Shown: positions 6,096 through 14,692, counted from the first letter of the stretch. The stretch is DNA of 18,317 nucleotides from Nitriliruptoraceae bacterium (GCA_007120485.1 SKNP01000052.1:1-18317), one strand, 5' to 3'. Notes: a model not told the origin generated them from the letters alone. Made by a program: numbers and translations.

Positions 6096-7282
6096 GGACC
6101 CGTCCCTGCGGCGAGATGCCGGCCGATCACCAGCCGCTGGATCTGGTTGGTGCCCTCCAGGATCTGCAGGACCTTGGCCTCGCGCAGGTACCGCTCCACG
6201 GGATGATCGGTGGTGTAGCCGGCACCGCCGAAGACCTGGACCGCATCCGTGGTGGTCTGCATCGCCGCGTCGGTGGCGTTCAGCTTCGCCATCGCCGCCG
6301 CGGCGCTGGTCGAGTACCCGCTCCCGGCATCGGGACGGTCGGCGAACATCCCCTGGCCGGCCGCGTGGTCGCGCCGCTCGGCTGCGCGCCGGGTGAGCGC
6401 TCGCGCGGCTTCCGTTCGTGTGGCCATATCGGCGAGGAGGAAACTCACCCCCTGGAACTCGAGGATGGGCTGACCGAACTGTTCGCGCTCCTGGGCGTAG
6501 GCGATGGCGTGGTCCAGCGCTCCTTGCGCGAGCCCGACCGCACAGGCAGCGATGCCCAGCCGCCCACCGTCGAGGGCGGCGAGCGCCATCGCGTAGCCAC
6601 GCCCTTCCGTACCCCCCAACAGCCGATCGGCCGGCACGTAGCAGTCGTCGAAGAGCAACTGCGCGGTCGGCGACGCCCACAGCCCCATCTTCGATTCGGG
6701 CGTGGCGGCGGTCATCCCGGGCTGGTCCGCGTCGATGACGAACGCACTGATGCCTCGCGAGCGCTCCTCGCCGGTGCGCGCCAGGACCAGGTACCGGTCG
6801 GCCACGCCACCGTGGGTGACCCATGCCTTGGTGCCCGAGAGGCGGTAGTGGTCCCCGTCCCGCACGGCGCGGGTGGTCAATGCTGCGGCATCCGACCCGG
6901 ACTCCGGCTCCGACAGGGCGTACGCCCCGAGCGACCGGCCAGCGACGAGATCGGGGACGAACCGCTCGCGCTGCTCGGTCGTGCCGAACGTGTCGATCGC
7001 CCAGGTCGCCAGCGTGTGGACCGACAGGCCCATCCCGAGAGCGAGGAACGACCGCGACAGCTCCTCGATGACCAGCAGGTACACCCGCTGGGCGAGTCCA
7101 GAGCCACCGACGTCCTCGCCGAAGGGCAGCCCGGTCAGATCCATCGCCGCCAACTGATCGAACAGCTCACGGGGGAAGGTGTGCGTGCGTTCGTAGGCAT
7201 CGGCGCTCGGCGCGACGTCGGCCGCGACGAAGCCGCGGACGAGCTCGATCAGCGAGCGTTCGTCCTCGTTCAGCGTGTGCAC
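6092..7282 (-). CDS. Acyl-CoA dehydrogenase
   Basis: This is an FAD-dependent enzyme of 396 residues that introduces the alpha-beta double bond into acyl-CoA thioesters. It has the usual layout: a helical N-domain (1-120), a beta-domain with YALSEPESGSDAAAL and TKAWVTHGG (about 120-230), and a helical C-domain. REQFGQPILEFQGVSF and QVFGGAGYTTDHPVERYLREA are family signatures. The catalytic base is Glu376 in LQILEGTNQIQR, the position used in short- and medium-chain enzymes. The GTG start has AGGAG about seven bases upstream. It lies 34 bp after the acetyltransferase gene and overlaps the small membrane protein gene. The chain length of the substrate is unknown; short or branched chains are plausible. 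Confidence 0.95.
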   Translation of the reverse strand: MHTLNEDERSLIELVRGFVAADVAPSADAYERTHTFPRELFDQLAAMDLTGLPFGEDVGGSGLAQRVYLLVIEELSRSFLALGMGLSVHTLATWAIDTFGTTEQRERFVPDLVAGRSLGAYALSEPESGSDAAALTTRAVRDGDHYRLSGTKAWVTHGGVADRYLVLARTGEERSRGISAFVIDADQPGMTAATPESKMGLWASPTAQLLFDDCYVPADRLLGGTEGRGYAMALAALDGGRLGIAACAVGLAQGALDHAIAYAQEREQFGQPILEFQGVSFLLADMATRTEAARALTRRAAERRDHAAGQGMFADRPDAGSGYSTSAAAAMAKLNATDAAMQTTTDAVQVFGGAGYTTDHPVERYLREAKVLQILEGTNQIQRLVIGRHLAAGTGP

Positions 7283-7316
7283 CGGCGATCTCCTGGGGTT
7301 CGCTCGAGGTGGCCGT

Positions 7317-7760
7317 TCAGACGGTGGATCGCGTCCGGGCGCTGGTGGGCACCATCGACATCAGCACCCGGCGGGGTTCGTAGCCGAGCGCCTCGAGGAA
7401 CCGTTGGCCCTCCTCGTTCTCCGTGGCCACCGAGATCTCGACCACCGGCACCCGGGTGTCCTCGGCCCAGCCCTGGATGGCACGCAGCAGCTCCTCGCCG
7501 ACGCCGCGTCGACGGGCCTGCTCGCGGGTGAACACCGGCCCGATGGTGCAGCCGGTCGGACGTAGGGTGCCGGCCGCGTAGCCGAGCGTGGAGCCATCGT
7601 CCGGATCGGTCGCCAACCAGAAGATGCCGCCCTGCGGCAGGGGTGGGTCGGTCGGACGACCGAAGCGGGCGTCCTGTTCGCGCTTGTACTCGCTCGCCAG
7701 CGAACGGATCTCCTCGATCCGTGCCCGTCGTACCTCGACCGGACGGTCATCCTCCGCCAT
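7317..7760 (-). CDS. GNAT family N-acetyltransferase
   Basis: This is a 147-residue protein with the GNAT fold. The acetyl-CoA binding motif A is visible as IGPVFTREQARRRGVGEELL (about residues 73-92), in which RRRGVG is the pyrophosphate loop. Motif B follows as ISVATENEEGQRFLEALGYE. The acetyl acceptor is unknown. The ATG at 7760 is taken as start with GGGAG about nine bases upstream. GTG codons in the same frame at 7766 and 7811 are alternatives, the latter with GGAGG three bases before it. It sits between the M24 peptidase and the acyl-CoA dehydrogenase with short gaps, so it is probably in the same operon. Confidence 0.88.
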   Translation of the reverse strand: MAEDDRPVEVRRARIEEIRSLASEYKREQDARFGRPTDPPLPQGGIFWLATDPDDGSTLGYAAGTLRPTGCTIGPVFTREQARRRGVGEELLRAIQGWAEDTRVPVVEISVATENEEGQRFLEALGYEPRRVLMSMVPTSARTRSTV

Positions 7761-7836
7761 CAGCACCAGCTCCCTGTCGTCGGGGTGTCCCCGAGGTATC
7801 CGCTCCCTCACCCACCTCCGTGGCGACGGACGGCCG

Positions 7837-8931
7837 TCAGCCGCCGGCCAGGATCCCTCGCGGTCGGTGGTTGAGCCGCTCGACGCCGTCGTCGGTGACG
7901 ACGACGATGTCCTCGATACGTGCGCCGTAGCGACCGGGGATGTAGATCCCCGGCTCCACCGAGAAGGCCATGCCCGGGGCCAAGGGCAGCTCGTTGCCGC
8001 CGACGATCCAAGGCTCCTCGTGCTCCTCCACACCGATGCCGTGACCGGTCCGATGGATGAAGTGCTCCCCGAACCCGGCCGCGGCGATGTGGTCGCGGGC
8101 GGCGGCATCGATCGATGCGGCGGTGGCCCCTGGCTGGACCGCCGCCACGGCGAGATCCTGGGCCTCCTCGAGCACCGCGTGGAGCTCCGGGTACCCCTCA
8201 GGCGCATCGCCGACCACGTAGTTGCGGGTCATGTCGGAGCAGTAGCCCTGCCGCGTCCCGCCGATGTCGACCACGACCGCATCCTGGTCCTGCAGGAGCC
8301 GGTCCCCGGTCTCGTGGTGCGGCGAGGCGCCGTTCGGCCCCGATGCGACGATGACGAAGTTCACCTCGTCGTGGTCCTGGAGGATCAGTTCGTGCAGGTC
8401 GCGGCCGACCTCGGCCTCCGTCCGGCCGGGCCGCAGCAGCGACGGGACCTGGGCATGCACCTCATCGATCGCCGCGCCAACCGCTCGCAACGCCTCGATC
8501 TCCTCCGGGGTCTTGTGCATGCGTAGCTCGCGCATCACCTGCGAGCCAGGCGCCCACCGCGCCTGCGGCAGCGCCGCCTGGAGGGCGAGGGTGAAGCTCG
8601 TCCACAGCCGGTCCTGCACGGCCAGGTGCGACGCCGACCCACACGCACGCAGGTGATCCACGACGATGCGGTAGGGGTCGTCCACCTCACCGAAGGTGCG
8701 CGGATCGGCGAACCGGTCAGCGCCGCTCTCGCGCACCCGGGCCGCTTCCAACTCCGGTGCGACCAGGATCGGCTCACCGTCCGCAGGGACGACCAGCAGC
8801 GTCAAGCGCTCCAGCGGCAACGCGTGGTAGCCGACGAGGTAGCGCAGGTCGGCCGACGGCCCGACCAACAACGCGTCCAGCTCCTGGTCACGGAGTGTCT
8901 GCTGGGTACGGACCAGCCGATCATCGTGCAT
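7837..8931 (-). CDS. M24 family Xaa-Pro aminopeptidase / dipeptidase
   Basis: This is a 364-residue two-domain metallopeptidase. Residues 1-135 form the N-terminal creatinase-like domain and 140-364 the pita-bread catalytic domain. All five metal ligands of the M24 family are visible: Asp222 (VVDIGG), Asp233 (CSDMTRNY), His297 (HRTGHGIG), Glu326 (FSVEPGIY) and Glu340 (ARIEDIV). Such enzymes remove an N-terminal residue next to proline or split Xaa-Pro dipeptides; the length suits the shorter PepQ/YpdF-like group. The ATG start has GAGGAG about nine bases upstream. It is the first gene of the group running to 5730 and is preceded by a G-rich repeat region. Confidence 0.93.
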   Translation of the reverse strand: MHDDRLVRTQQTLRDQELDALLVGPSADLRYLVGYHALPLERLTLLVVPADGEPILVAPELEAARVRESGADRFADPRTFGEVDDPYRIVVDHLRACGSASHLAVQDRLWTSFTLALQAALPQARWAPGSQVMRELRMHKTPEEIEALRAVGAAIDEVHAQVPSLLRPGRTEAEVGRDLHELILQDHDEVNFVIVASGPNGASPHHETGDRLLQDQDAVVVDIGGTRQGYCSDMTRNYVVGDAPEGYPELHAVLEEAQDLAVAAVQPGATAASIDAAARDHIAAAGFGEHFIHRTGHGIGVEEHEEPWIVGGNELPLAPGMAFSVEPGIYIPGRYGARIEDIVVVTDDGVERLNHRPRGILAGG

Positions 8932-8950
8932 CGCGGAACGCTCCTCGAAC

Positions 8951-9140
8951 GGTGGGTGGGACGACCGTGGGTTGGGCCGGGGGTGGCCGGCGGTGGGCTG
9001 CGCCGGGTGGGCCGGCAGGGGGTTGCGCCGGGGGTGGGTTGGCGGTGGGTTGCGCCGGGGGTGGGTTGGCGGTGGGCTGCGCCGGGGGTCGGCCCGGGTG
9101 GGTGGATGCTCGGGGGTGGCCGACGGTGGGTGGGCGCCAG
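8951..9140. repeat. G-rich tandem repeat region, 27-bp unit
   Basis: Two nearly identical 27-bp units lie at 9024-9050 and 9051-9077, differing at the last base. A degenerate copy precedes them (8999-9022) and a partial one follows (9078-9089). The plus strand carries many runs of three to five G separated by one to seven bases and could form G-quadruplexes. The minus-strand transcript would be C-rich. It fills most of the gap between the lipid kinase stop and the M24 peptidase start. Confidence 0.75.
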
Positions 9141-9162
9141 GGGCAGGTCAGTGGTGGCCCGC

Positions 9163-9168
9163 AGCGTA
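9163..9168 (-). promoter_or_regulatory. Candidate -10 box between the lipid kinase and M24 peptidase genes
   Basis: TACGCT on the minus strand fits TAnnnT. If used, it would give the M24 peptidase gene a leader of about 225 nt that contains the tandem repeats. No clear -35 box. Confidence 0.25.
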
Positions 9169-9202
9169 GGCCCCGTCCGTGCCCATCCGGCGTGCCCGAC
9201 GC

Positions 9203-9217
9203 GCGTCCCCCGGACGC
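9203..9217 (-). terminator. Short hairpin abutting the lipid kinase stop
   Basis: A 6-bp stem (GCGTCC with GGACGC) and 3-nt loop directly follows the TGA at 9220-9218. It is short and has no T-run, so it is a weak terminator candidate. Confidence 0.3.
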
Positions 9218-10153
9218 TCAGACCTTCAGCTTGAGCGCACCGGGCAGGATCTCGAAGCTCGCCGGCGTGGTCCCGAGGACCTCGCCGTCGGCTTCGACGA
9301 CCAGCGGACGGACCGAGCTGACGGAGACCTTCGTCGAGCGCCACTGGCGTACGTCCTCGCGTTGCAGATGGCGGCCACGACGTAGCTGCGGCTGGGCACG
9401 GATCACGTCGATCGGTCTCCCGCCCCAGCTCTGCACGTCGAATCGCCCATCGTCCGGCAGCGCCTTCGGCGCCACCTGCAGCCCGCCACCGAAGAACTGA
9501 CCGTTGGCGATGATCACGTTGCAGAGCGGCTCGACCACCGTGCCACCATCGACGGTCACGGTGGTCTCGACCCGCCGGAAGCTCAGGACCGAGGCGACGA
9601 TCGCGGCCTCGTAGCGACGTCGACCGACGCGTCGAGGCATCCGGTTGGCCAGCTGGGTGACCCGCCCGCCGTACCCAGCTTCGGCCAGGTTCACGAACAG
9701 GTGCTGGGCAGGGCCGTCCGGGCCCTCGACCTGCGCCCGGCCCAGATCGATCGGTCGGACGTTGGCGGTGATCAGGTGGTCGGCGAGCAGCTCCGGCCGT
9801 CGGTCCAGCCCGAAGGTGCGCAGCAGATCGCTCCCACTGCCAGCGCCGACCACACCGATGACCGGGTCACCGGTGACGGGACGGCCCGTGACCGGATCGA
9901 TGACACCGTTGACCACCTCGTGGACCGTGCCGTCACCACCGACCGCGACGATCAGCCGGCGGCCCTCGGCCGCCGCCTCCCCCGCCAGCCGACCGGCGTG
10001 ACCCGCGGCAGCGGTGACGACCACGTCGGGCTCGACGTGCCGTTCGCGAAGCGCTCGGATGAGCCGTCCCAGGATCTGCTCGCGACCGTCGCCAGCCGAC
10101 GGGTTCGCGATCAGGAGCGGAACCCCCAGCGGTAGTTGGTCCGGTTCGTTCAC
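9218..10153 (-). CDS. Diacylglycerol/lipid kinase family protein
   Basis: This is a 311-residue ATP-dependent lipid kinase of the DAGK catalytic domain family (DgkB/YegS-like), which would phosphorylate diacylglycerol or a related lipid at the membrane. IANPSAG (15-21) and the nucleotide-binding VGGDGTVHEVVNG with GGDGT at 72-76 are clear. The usual GTGND is GSGSD here (105-109). A short insert of repeated PVTG (DPVTGRPVTGDPVIG) lies between those motifs. The C-domain ends with VEADGEVLGTTPASFEILPGAL, typical of the family. The GTG start is supported by AGGAGGT seven bases upstream; the open frame extends 29 codons further without such a site. It follows helY. Confidence 0.92.
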   Translation of the reverse strand: MNEPDQLPLGVPLLIANPSAGDGREQILGRLIRALRERHVEPDVVVTAAAGHAGRLAGEAAAEGRRLIVAVGGDGTVHEVVNGVIDPVTGRPVTGDPVIGVVGAGSGSDLLRTFGLDRRPELLADHLITANVRPIDLGRAQVEGPDGPAQHLFVNLAEAGYGGRVTQLANRMPRRVGRRRYEAAIVASVLSFRRVETTVTVDGGTVVEPLCNVIIANGQFFGGGLQVAPKALPDDGRFDVQSWGGRPIDVIRAQPQLRRGRHLQREDVRQWRSTKVSVSSVRPLVVEADGEVLGTTPASFEILPGALKLKV

Positions 10154-10287
10154 CTCGGGAACCTCCTGGTCGTCCCGACCTCTCCCCAGCCGGATCCGGT
10201 CGTCCGCTCGTACGCACCACGCATCCACGGGCGGTGACACGGCCTGCGTCGGATCGCGGCGGCGAGGTCCGCTCCTGCTGCCTCCAT
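10150..10287 (-). CDS. Possible 45-residue ORF joining helY and the lipid kinase gene
   Basis: An ATG overlaps the helY stop by one base (TGATG). Its frame runs through the whole 133-bp gap and ends in a TGA that overlaps the GTG start of the kinase as GTGA. The product starts MEAAGADLAAAIRRRPCHRP and is basic, with no hydrophobic segment. There is only a weak ribosome binding site. Long open frames are common by chance in such GC-rich DNA, so the exact overlaps at both ends are the main argument. It may serve only to carry ribosomes from helY to the kinase start. Confidence 0.3.
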   Translation of the reverse strand: MEAAGADLAAAIRRRPCHRPWMRGAYERTTGSGWGEVGTTRRFPR

Positions 10288-13196
10288 CACGCTTCGACGA
10301 TGCCGCGGCGCAAGGCGTCGACCGCGGTGCCAGCTTCGCTTGCGAAACCCGGACCGGCGACCCAACGCAGCTGCCCGACGAGGTCGGCGACCTGCTTGAT
10401 GTTGCGCACGAAGTCCCCGCCGGTCAGCTCCAGCGACCCGAGCGCTTCGTCCAGGCCGGCACCGGAGGCCCAGCGGTACGCCGGTCCGACGAACCCGGCG
10501 TCGAGCTCGGGCGTCGGCTTGAGCCCGGCGGCACGTTCGCGTTGGCGCAGTTCGTCGGCGAGCTCCTCGACGTCGTCGATCGCCTCCTGCAGCGCCAACG
10601 TCGGAACGTCCGGCCGCTCGGTCGGCTCGCCACCGCGCGGCTCGTACAGGAACAGCGCGGCGATGCCAGCCACCTCGGGCGCCTGGAGCCCGTCGAGCAG
10701 GCCGCGCCGGATCGATTCAGCGACCAGCAGGTCGGCTTCGCTGTACACCCCGGCCAGGCGCAGGCCTTCGTCGGTCGGAGACGGGGTCTGGTCCACGTAG
10801 CCGAGGTCGGTGAGCACCTCGAGGATGCGGTGGAGCTGCCGCACCAGTGAGCCGGTCGTGGTGTCGATCTCCCGTCGCAACGCCTCGGCCTTGCCGACCA
10901 GTTCGTCCGCGCGGTGCTGCCAGCGTTCGTGTTCCGTCCGCTCCGGGCAGGCGTGGCATGGGTGTGCCCGCAGCTGCTCCCGGAGCTCGGAAACGTTCGC
11001 CGAGGGGCCGACGTCCTGGTCCGCGGGCGCAGGCTCCACCTCGATCTCCGGTGGGTCCAGCGTGCGCAACGTGGCGGCGATATCGCGCCGGTACTCCTTC
11101 TGGCGGGGGTTGCCGCGACGCGGCAGTCGGATCCGTTCGACGGGGCGGGGTGGCGTTTCGAGCTCACGAGGACCGACCCGGCTCAACGCCCGGTCATCGG
11201 CGACGACCTGCGCCAGCGGCACGCCCTTGTTGGTCACGTGCACCCCGACCACGGCAGCCAGCCCGCCCCGACCCAGGAACGGCAGGTGGAGCACGTCGCC
11301 GGGTTGGAGGCTCGCCAACGCATCGCGCATGTCGGCCCGCTTCGCGTCCCGACGGGCCTTGGCCTCCGCCTTCTCGCGGCGGCTGATCTCCTGACGGATC
11401 GCCCAGTAGCCGGCCCAGTCCCCCGCGTCGCATCCGAGGTGGTTGCGGTAGCCGTCCATCGCGGCGTCGAGCTCCGCGAGCTTCTCAGCCTTGCGACTGA
11501 CCGACTCGTCGGCTTCGAACTGAGCGAAGGACGCGCCCAACAGCGCTTCGGCCTGTTCGAGGTCATGCCGGCGGAGGAGGTTGACCGCCATGTTGTAGGA
11601 CGGTGCGAACGAACTGCGCAGCGGGTAGGTCCGGGTCCCGACCAGGCTGGAGACGGTCTGGAAGTCCAGGTCGCGCTGGTAGAGCACGACGGCGTGACCG
11701 AGCCGGTCGATCCCGCGACGGCCCGCACGACCGGTCAGCTGGGTGTACTCCCCCGGGGTCAGCAGGACGTGCGACTCACCGTTCCACTTCTCCAACCGTT
11801 CGATCACGACCGTGCGTGCTGGCATGTTGATGCCCAGAGCCAGCGTCTCGGTCGCCACGACGACCTTGAGAAGGTTGCGTTGGAACAGGATCTCGACGCA
11901 CTCCTTGAAGGCCGGCACCATCCCGGCGTGGTGGGCGGCCACCCCGTCGATGAGCCCGGCGCGGAAGCCCTCGTAGCCGAGTACCTGCAGGTCCCGATCC
12001 GGCAGCTCGGCCAGCAGCGTGTCGACGATGGCGGCGATCTCGGTGCGCTCCTTCGCGGAGGTCAGCCGCACCCCGGCCCGCCGGAGCTGCTCGACCGCGT
12101 CTTCGCAGCCCTGGCGGGAGAACACGAACACGATCGCGGGGAGCCACCGCCGCTCGGCCAACTCCTCGACCACCTGAGGTCGGGAGGGCCAACGCAGCTT
12201 GATCGCCGGCCCTTGACGTCGCCCCTTCTTCGACACGCGGTTGCGCTGACGAGCCCGACGTTCGAGCATGATCACGTCGGGGTTGGGGACGCCACCGAGC
12301 GCTTGTGCGGCGCGTTCGCGGTGCTCGCGGCTGGCACCATCCTTGCGGCCAGCCCGGAAGGTGTCGTACACCGTCTCGTTGACGAAGTAGTGGTGGCGTA
12401 GCGGGACCGGCCGGGCCTCCTCGATGATCACATCACAGCCCGCCCCGGTCCGCCGCGGATCGCTGGCACCGTCGCCGCCGTTCACGGTCCCGGGGCCACC
12501 GCGCACCCGATCGAGCCAACGGCCGAACTCCTCCGCGTTGCTGACGGTGGCCGACAGCGCGGCCAACTGGACGGAGGCCGGTACCTGGACGATGACCTCC
12601 TCCCACACCGCTCCCCGCGAACGGTCGGCGAGGTAGTGCACCTCGTCGAGGACGACGTGCCGGAGGCCCGTCAGCGTCGGGGACGACTCGTAGATCATGT
12701 TGCGCAGCACCTCGGTGGTCATCACGACCACCGGGGCCCCGCCGTTGATCGAACGGTCGCCGGTCAACAGGCCCACCTGCTCCTCGCCGTAGCGCAGCGT
12801 CAGGTCACGGAACTTCTGGTTCGACAGCGCCTTGATCGGGGTGGTGTAGAAGGCCTTGCCGCCGCGGGCGATGGCGTCGTCGCAGGCGAACTCGCCCACG
12901 ACCGTCTTCCCTGCACCCGTCGGGGCAGCCACGAGCACCGAACGTCCATCGGCCAGCGCCGCCATCGCTCGCAGCTGGAACGGGTCCGGCGTGAAGCCGA
13001 GGGTCCGGACGAAGCTGGCCAGGCGCGGATCGTCGGGCGACGGGATCGACGGATCGTCCGCTGGTGCGTGCAGGTCCGGGGCGGCCTCGTCATCGACGGA
13101 GGTCGCCGGGGAAGGGTCGTGGGGCTGTGGCGGCACGTCTGCTCGTGGGCTCGGGGCGTCCCCGAGGCTACGGCGTCCACCCCGTGGCCCGCGCAC
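10287..13196 (-). CDS. helY: HelY-type Ski2-like DEAD/DEAH-box helicase
   Basis: This is a 969-residue ATP-dependent RNA (or nucleic-acid) helicase of superfamily 2. After a Pro/Asp-rich stretch of about 55 residues come motif I APTGAGKT (91-98), TTPIKALSNQKF, LTGD, motif II DEVH (184-187), SAT (215-217), VFVFSRQGCED (IV), VATETLALGINMPARTVV (V) and QLTGRAGRRG (VI, 486-495). The C-terminal half is the Ski2/Mtr4-type winged-helix and helical-bundle region and includes a CHACPERTEH cysteine pair. The sequence matches mycobacterial HelY closely in my memory, and the position after tatC agrees. The GTG start 11 bases after the upstream stop is uncertain because no good ribosome binding site is visible and the N-terminus is low in complexity; a later start would not affect the helicase core. 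Confidence 0.95.
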   Translation of the reverse strand: MRGPRGGRRSLGDAPSPRADVPPQPHDPSPATSVDDEAAPDLHAPADDPSIPSPDDPRLASFVRTLGFTPDPFQLRAMAALADGRSVLVAAPTGAGKTVVGEFACDDAIARGGKAFYTTPIKALSNQKFRDLTLRYGEEQVGLLTGDRSINGGAPVVVMTTEVLRNMIYESSPTLTGLRHVVLDEVHYLADRSRGAVWEEVIVQVPASVQLAALSATVSNAEEFGRWLDRVRGGPGTVNGGDGASDPRRTGAGCDVIIEEARPVPLRHHYFVNETVYDTFRAGRKDGASREHRERAAQALGGVPNPDVIMLERRARQRNRVSKKGRRQGPAIKLRWPSRPQVVEELAERRWLPAIVFVFSRQGCEDAVEQLRRAGVRLTSAKERTEIAAIVDTLLAELPDRDLQVLGYEGFRAGLIDGVAAHHAGMVPAFKECVEILFQRNLLKVVVATETLALGINMPARTVVIERLEKWNGESHVLLTPGEYTQLTGRAGRRGIDRLGHAVVLYQRDLDFQTVSSLVGTRTYPLRSSFAPSYNMAVNLLRRHDLEQAEALLGASFAQFEADESVSRKAEKLAELDAAMDGYRNHLGCDAGDWAGYWAIRQEISRREKAEAKARRDAKRADMRDALASLQPGDVLHLPFLGRGGLAAVVGVHVTNKGVPLAQVVADDRALSRVGPRELETPPRPVERIRLPRRGNPRQKEYRRDIAATLRTLDPPEIEVEPAPADQDVGPSANVSELREQLRAHPCHACPERTEHERWQHRADELVGKAEALRREIDTTTGSLVRQLHRILEVLTDLGYVDQTPSPTDEGLRLAGVYSEADLLVAESIRRGLLDGLQAPEVAGIAALFLYEPRGGEPTERPDVPTLALQEAIDDVEELADELRQRERAAGLKPTPELDAGFVGPAYRWASGAGLDEALGSLELTGGDFVRNIKQVADLVGQLRWVAGPGFASEAGTAVDALRRGIVEA

Positions 13197-13207
13197 CGCC
13201 GCCCCGG

Positions 13208-13897
13208 TCAGTCGCGCCGCCCCTCATCGAAGTCGCGGAGGGGCGACGGTGGTGAGAGGTCGGTCCGCGATCCGTCGAGATCCGTGGTCGACGCGCGTGC
13301 GCTCTGGATCTGCTGCTCCGAGCGCATCCGCAGCCGTCCGACCTCGGTCGTCAGGTCGCGGCGGGCCACCTCGTCGTCCACCTCCGCGGCATGGCCGAGG
13401 ACCTCCACCGCGTCCCGCGAGAGGGCGATGCCGGAGATCAGCTGCCGCTGGACCGGGCGCGCGGAGGGCGGCAGGTCCTCGCCGGCCAGCCGCACCAACG
13501 CCGTGTCGTAGGCCTCCAGCCAGTCGTCGAGGTGACGCTCCACCAGCCGGGGATCGCCATCGCGACGCAGCAGCACCAACGCTTCGCTGACGGGCGCGCG
13601 ATCGTCGGTGGTGGAGGTCCAGATCCCGTCGGCGTCCAGCGCGAGCGGCAGGACCGTGCTCTCCACCGCCCGTCGGGCGTCCGCTTCAGGGCCGGGTGCG
13701 GTCACACGGCCGCCGATCGCGCCGATGACCAACGCGAGGATCGCGACCGCGGCGAGGAGCCCCAGCCGCTGCCGCCGCGCGAGGAGCACCAGCGCGGCCG
13801 AGCGGGTGCTCGGCCCGGTGGTCCGCGACGGTTGCGCCTTCGCCGCGGGGCCGGACCCGGTCCCGCTGGCTGTCTCGGTCCCCTGGTCGGTACTCAT
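13208..13897 (-). CDS. Single-pass membrane protein of unknown function between tatC and helY
   Basis: This is a 229-residue protein whose ATG overlaps the tatC stop as ATGA. A polar, Ser/Thr/Gly-rich cytoplasmic tail (1-42) is followed by one membrane helix at about 45-64 (LLAAVAILALVIGAIGG). The remaining roughly 165 residues are mostly helical, with many Arg and Asp, and should lie outside the membrane. There is no lipobox and no Tat motif. I do not recognise a family. Coupling to tatC on one side and an 11-base gap to helY on the other put it inside the tat-helY transcription unit. Confidence 0.82.
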   Translation of the reverse strand: MSTDQGTETASGTGSGPAAKAQPSRTTGPSTRSAALVLLARRQRLGLLAAVAILALVIGAIGGRVTAPGPEADARRAVESTVLPLALDADGIWTSTTDDRAPVSEALVLLRRDGDPRLVERHLDDWLEAYDTALVRLAGEDLPPSARPVQRQLISGIALSRDAVEVLGHAAEVDDEVARRDLTTEVGRLRMRSEQQIQSARASTTDLDGSRTDLSPPSPLRDFDEGRRD

Positions 13898-14682
13898 ACG
13901 CTGTCCCCGCGCGCTGCCGCCCGTCGACGCCGGCGTTCAACGAACCATGCCACAGCGATCGACAGCTCGTAGAACAACCACGAGGGCCCGACGACGAACA
14001 GCAGGGTCACTGCGTCGGTGGTCGGCGTGATGAACGCCGCGGAGATCGCCATGATCACGATGGCGTAGGGGCGTGCCCGGCGCAACCCGTCGACCTTCAG
14101 GACGCGCAGCAGGACCAGGGAGATCAGCACGAGCGGCAGCTCGAAGACCAGCCCGAACGCCACGCACAACGCGAGGAAGAACGACAGGTAGTCGGTCGCC
14201 GACAGCAGGGCGTCGATGCCCGGACCACCGAGCTGCAGCAGGACCCCCAACGCGCGCGGGACGATCAGGTAGGCGAACCCGATGCCGGCGGCGAAGAGCA
14301 GTTGCGCCGTGAGCACGAACGGCAGCGAGTAGCGGCGCTCCTTGGCGGTCAGGCCGGGCACGATGAACCGCCACAGCTGGTAGAAGATCACCGGTCCGCC
14401 GAGGAACAGCCCCACCACCAGCGCCGTCTTGATGCGGACGCTGAACGGCTCGAGCGGGGTCAGCGCCACCAGCGAGCAGGTGTCCTCCGGACGCAGCGCG
14501 CTGGGGACGGCGCAGTACGGCGCGATCAACAGCTCCAACAGGTACGGGAAGATCGCGTAGCCGACCGCCGCGCCGAGCCCCAAGGCGATCAGCGACCGCA
14601 CCAACCGGGTCCGCAGCTCCCGCAGGTGCTCGAAGAGGGTCATCTCCCCCGCGGTGCGCCTTCCCGCGGCGGGATCCTCCAC
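13894..14682 (-). CDS. tatC: Twin-arginine translocase subunit TatC
   Basis: TatC is the substrate-receptor subunit of the Tat pathway, which exports folded proteins bearing an RR signal. Six membrane helices are visible. The conserved cytoplasmic start FEHLRELRTRL is at residues 17-27, and the first cytoplasmic loop region FYQLWRFIVPGLTAKERRY and the FGLVFELPLVL segment with its Glu are present. The C-terminus is strongly basic (ERRRRRAAARG). The GTG ten bases after the tatA stop is taken as start, giving 262 residues. The ATG at 14643 (directly at the MTLFEHL motif) and an ATG at 14730 overlapping tatA are alternatives, since no ribosome binding site is clearly best. The tatA-tatC pairing confirms the identity. 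Confidence 0.95.
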   Translation of the reverse strand: MEDPAAGRRTAGEMTLFEHLRELRTRLVRSLIALGLGAAVGYAIFPYLLELLIAPYCAVPSALRPEDTCSLVALTPLEPFSVRIKTALVVGLFLGGPVIFYQLWRFIVPGLTAKERRYSLPFVLTAQLLFAAGIGFAYLIVPRALGVLLQLGGPGIDALLSATDYLSFFLALCVAFGLVFELPLVLISLVLLRVLKVDGLRRARPYAIVIMAISAAFITPTTDAVTLLFVVGPSWLFYELSIAVAWFVERRRRRAAARGDSV

Positions 14683-14692
14683 AGCGATGGTG

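Noticed and set aside
6116..7531. 471-codon plus-strand frame opposite the acyl-CoA dehydrogenase
   Set aside because: It is a shadow of a complete and well-conserved dehydrogenase gene.
8999..9089. CRISPR array
   Set aside because: The units are directly adjacent with no spacers and no cas genes are present.
8972..9169. Plus-strand frame with repeated APGVGWRW across the tandem repeats
   Set aside because: The peptide repeat simply reflects the 27-bp DNA repeat; there is no ribosome binding site, and the frame is opposite in direction to all neighbours.
10914..12401. 495-codon plus-strand frame opposite helY
   Set aside because: It is antisense to conserved helicase motifs and its product is low in complexity.
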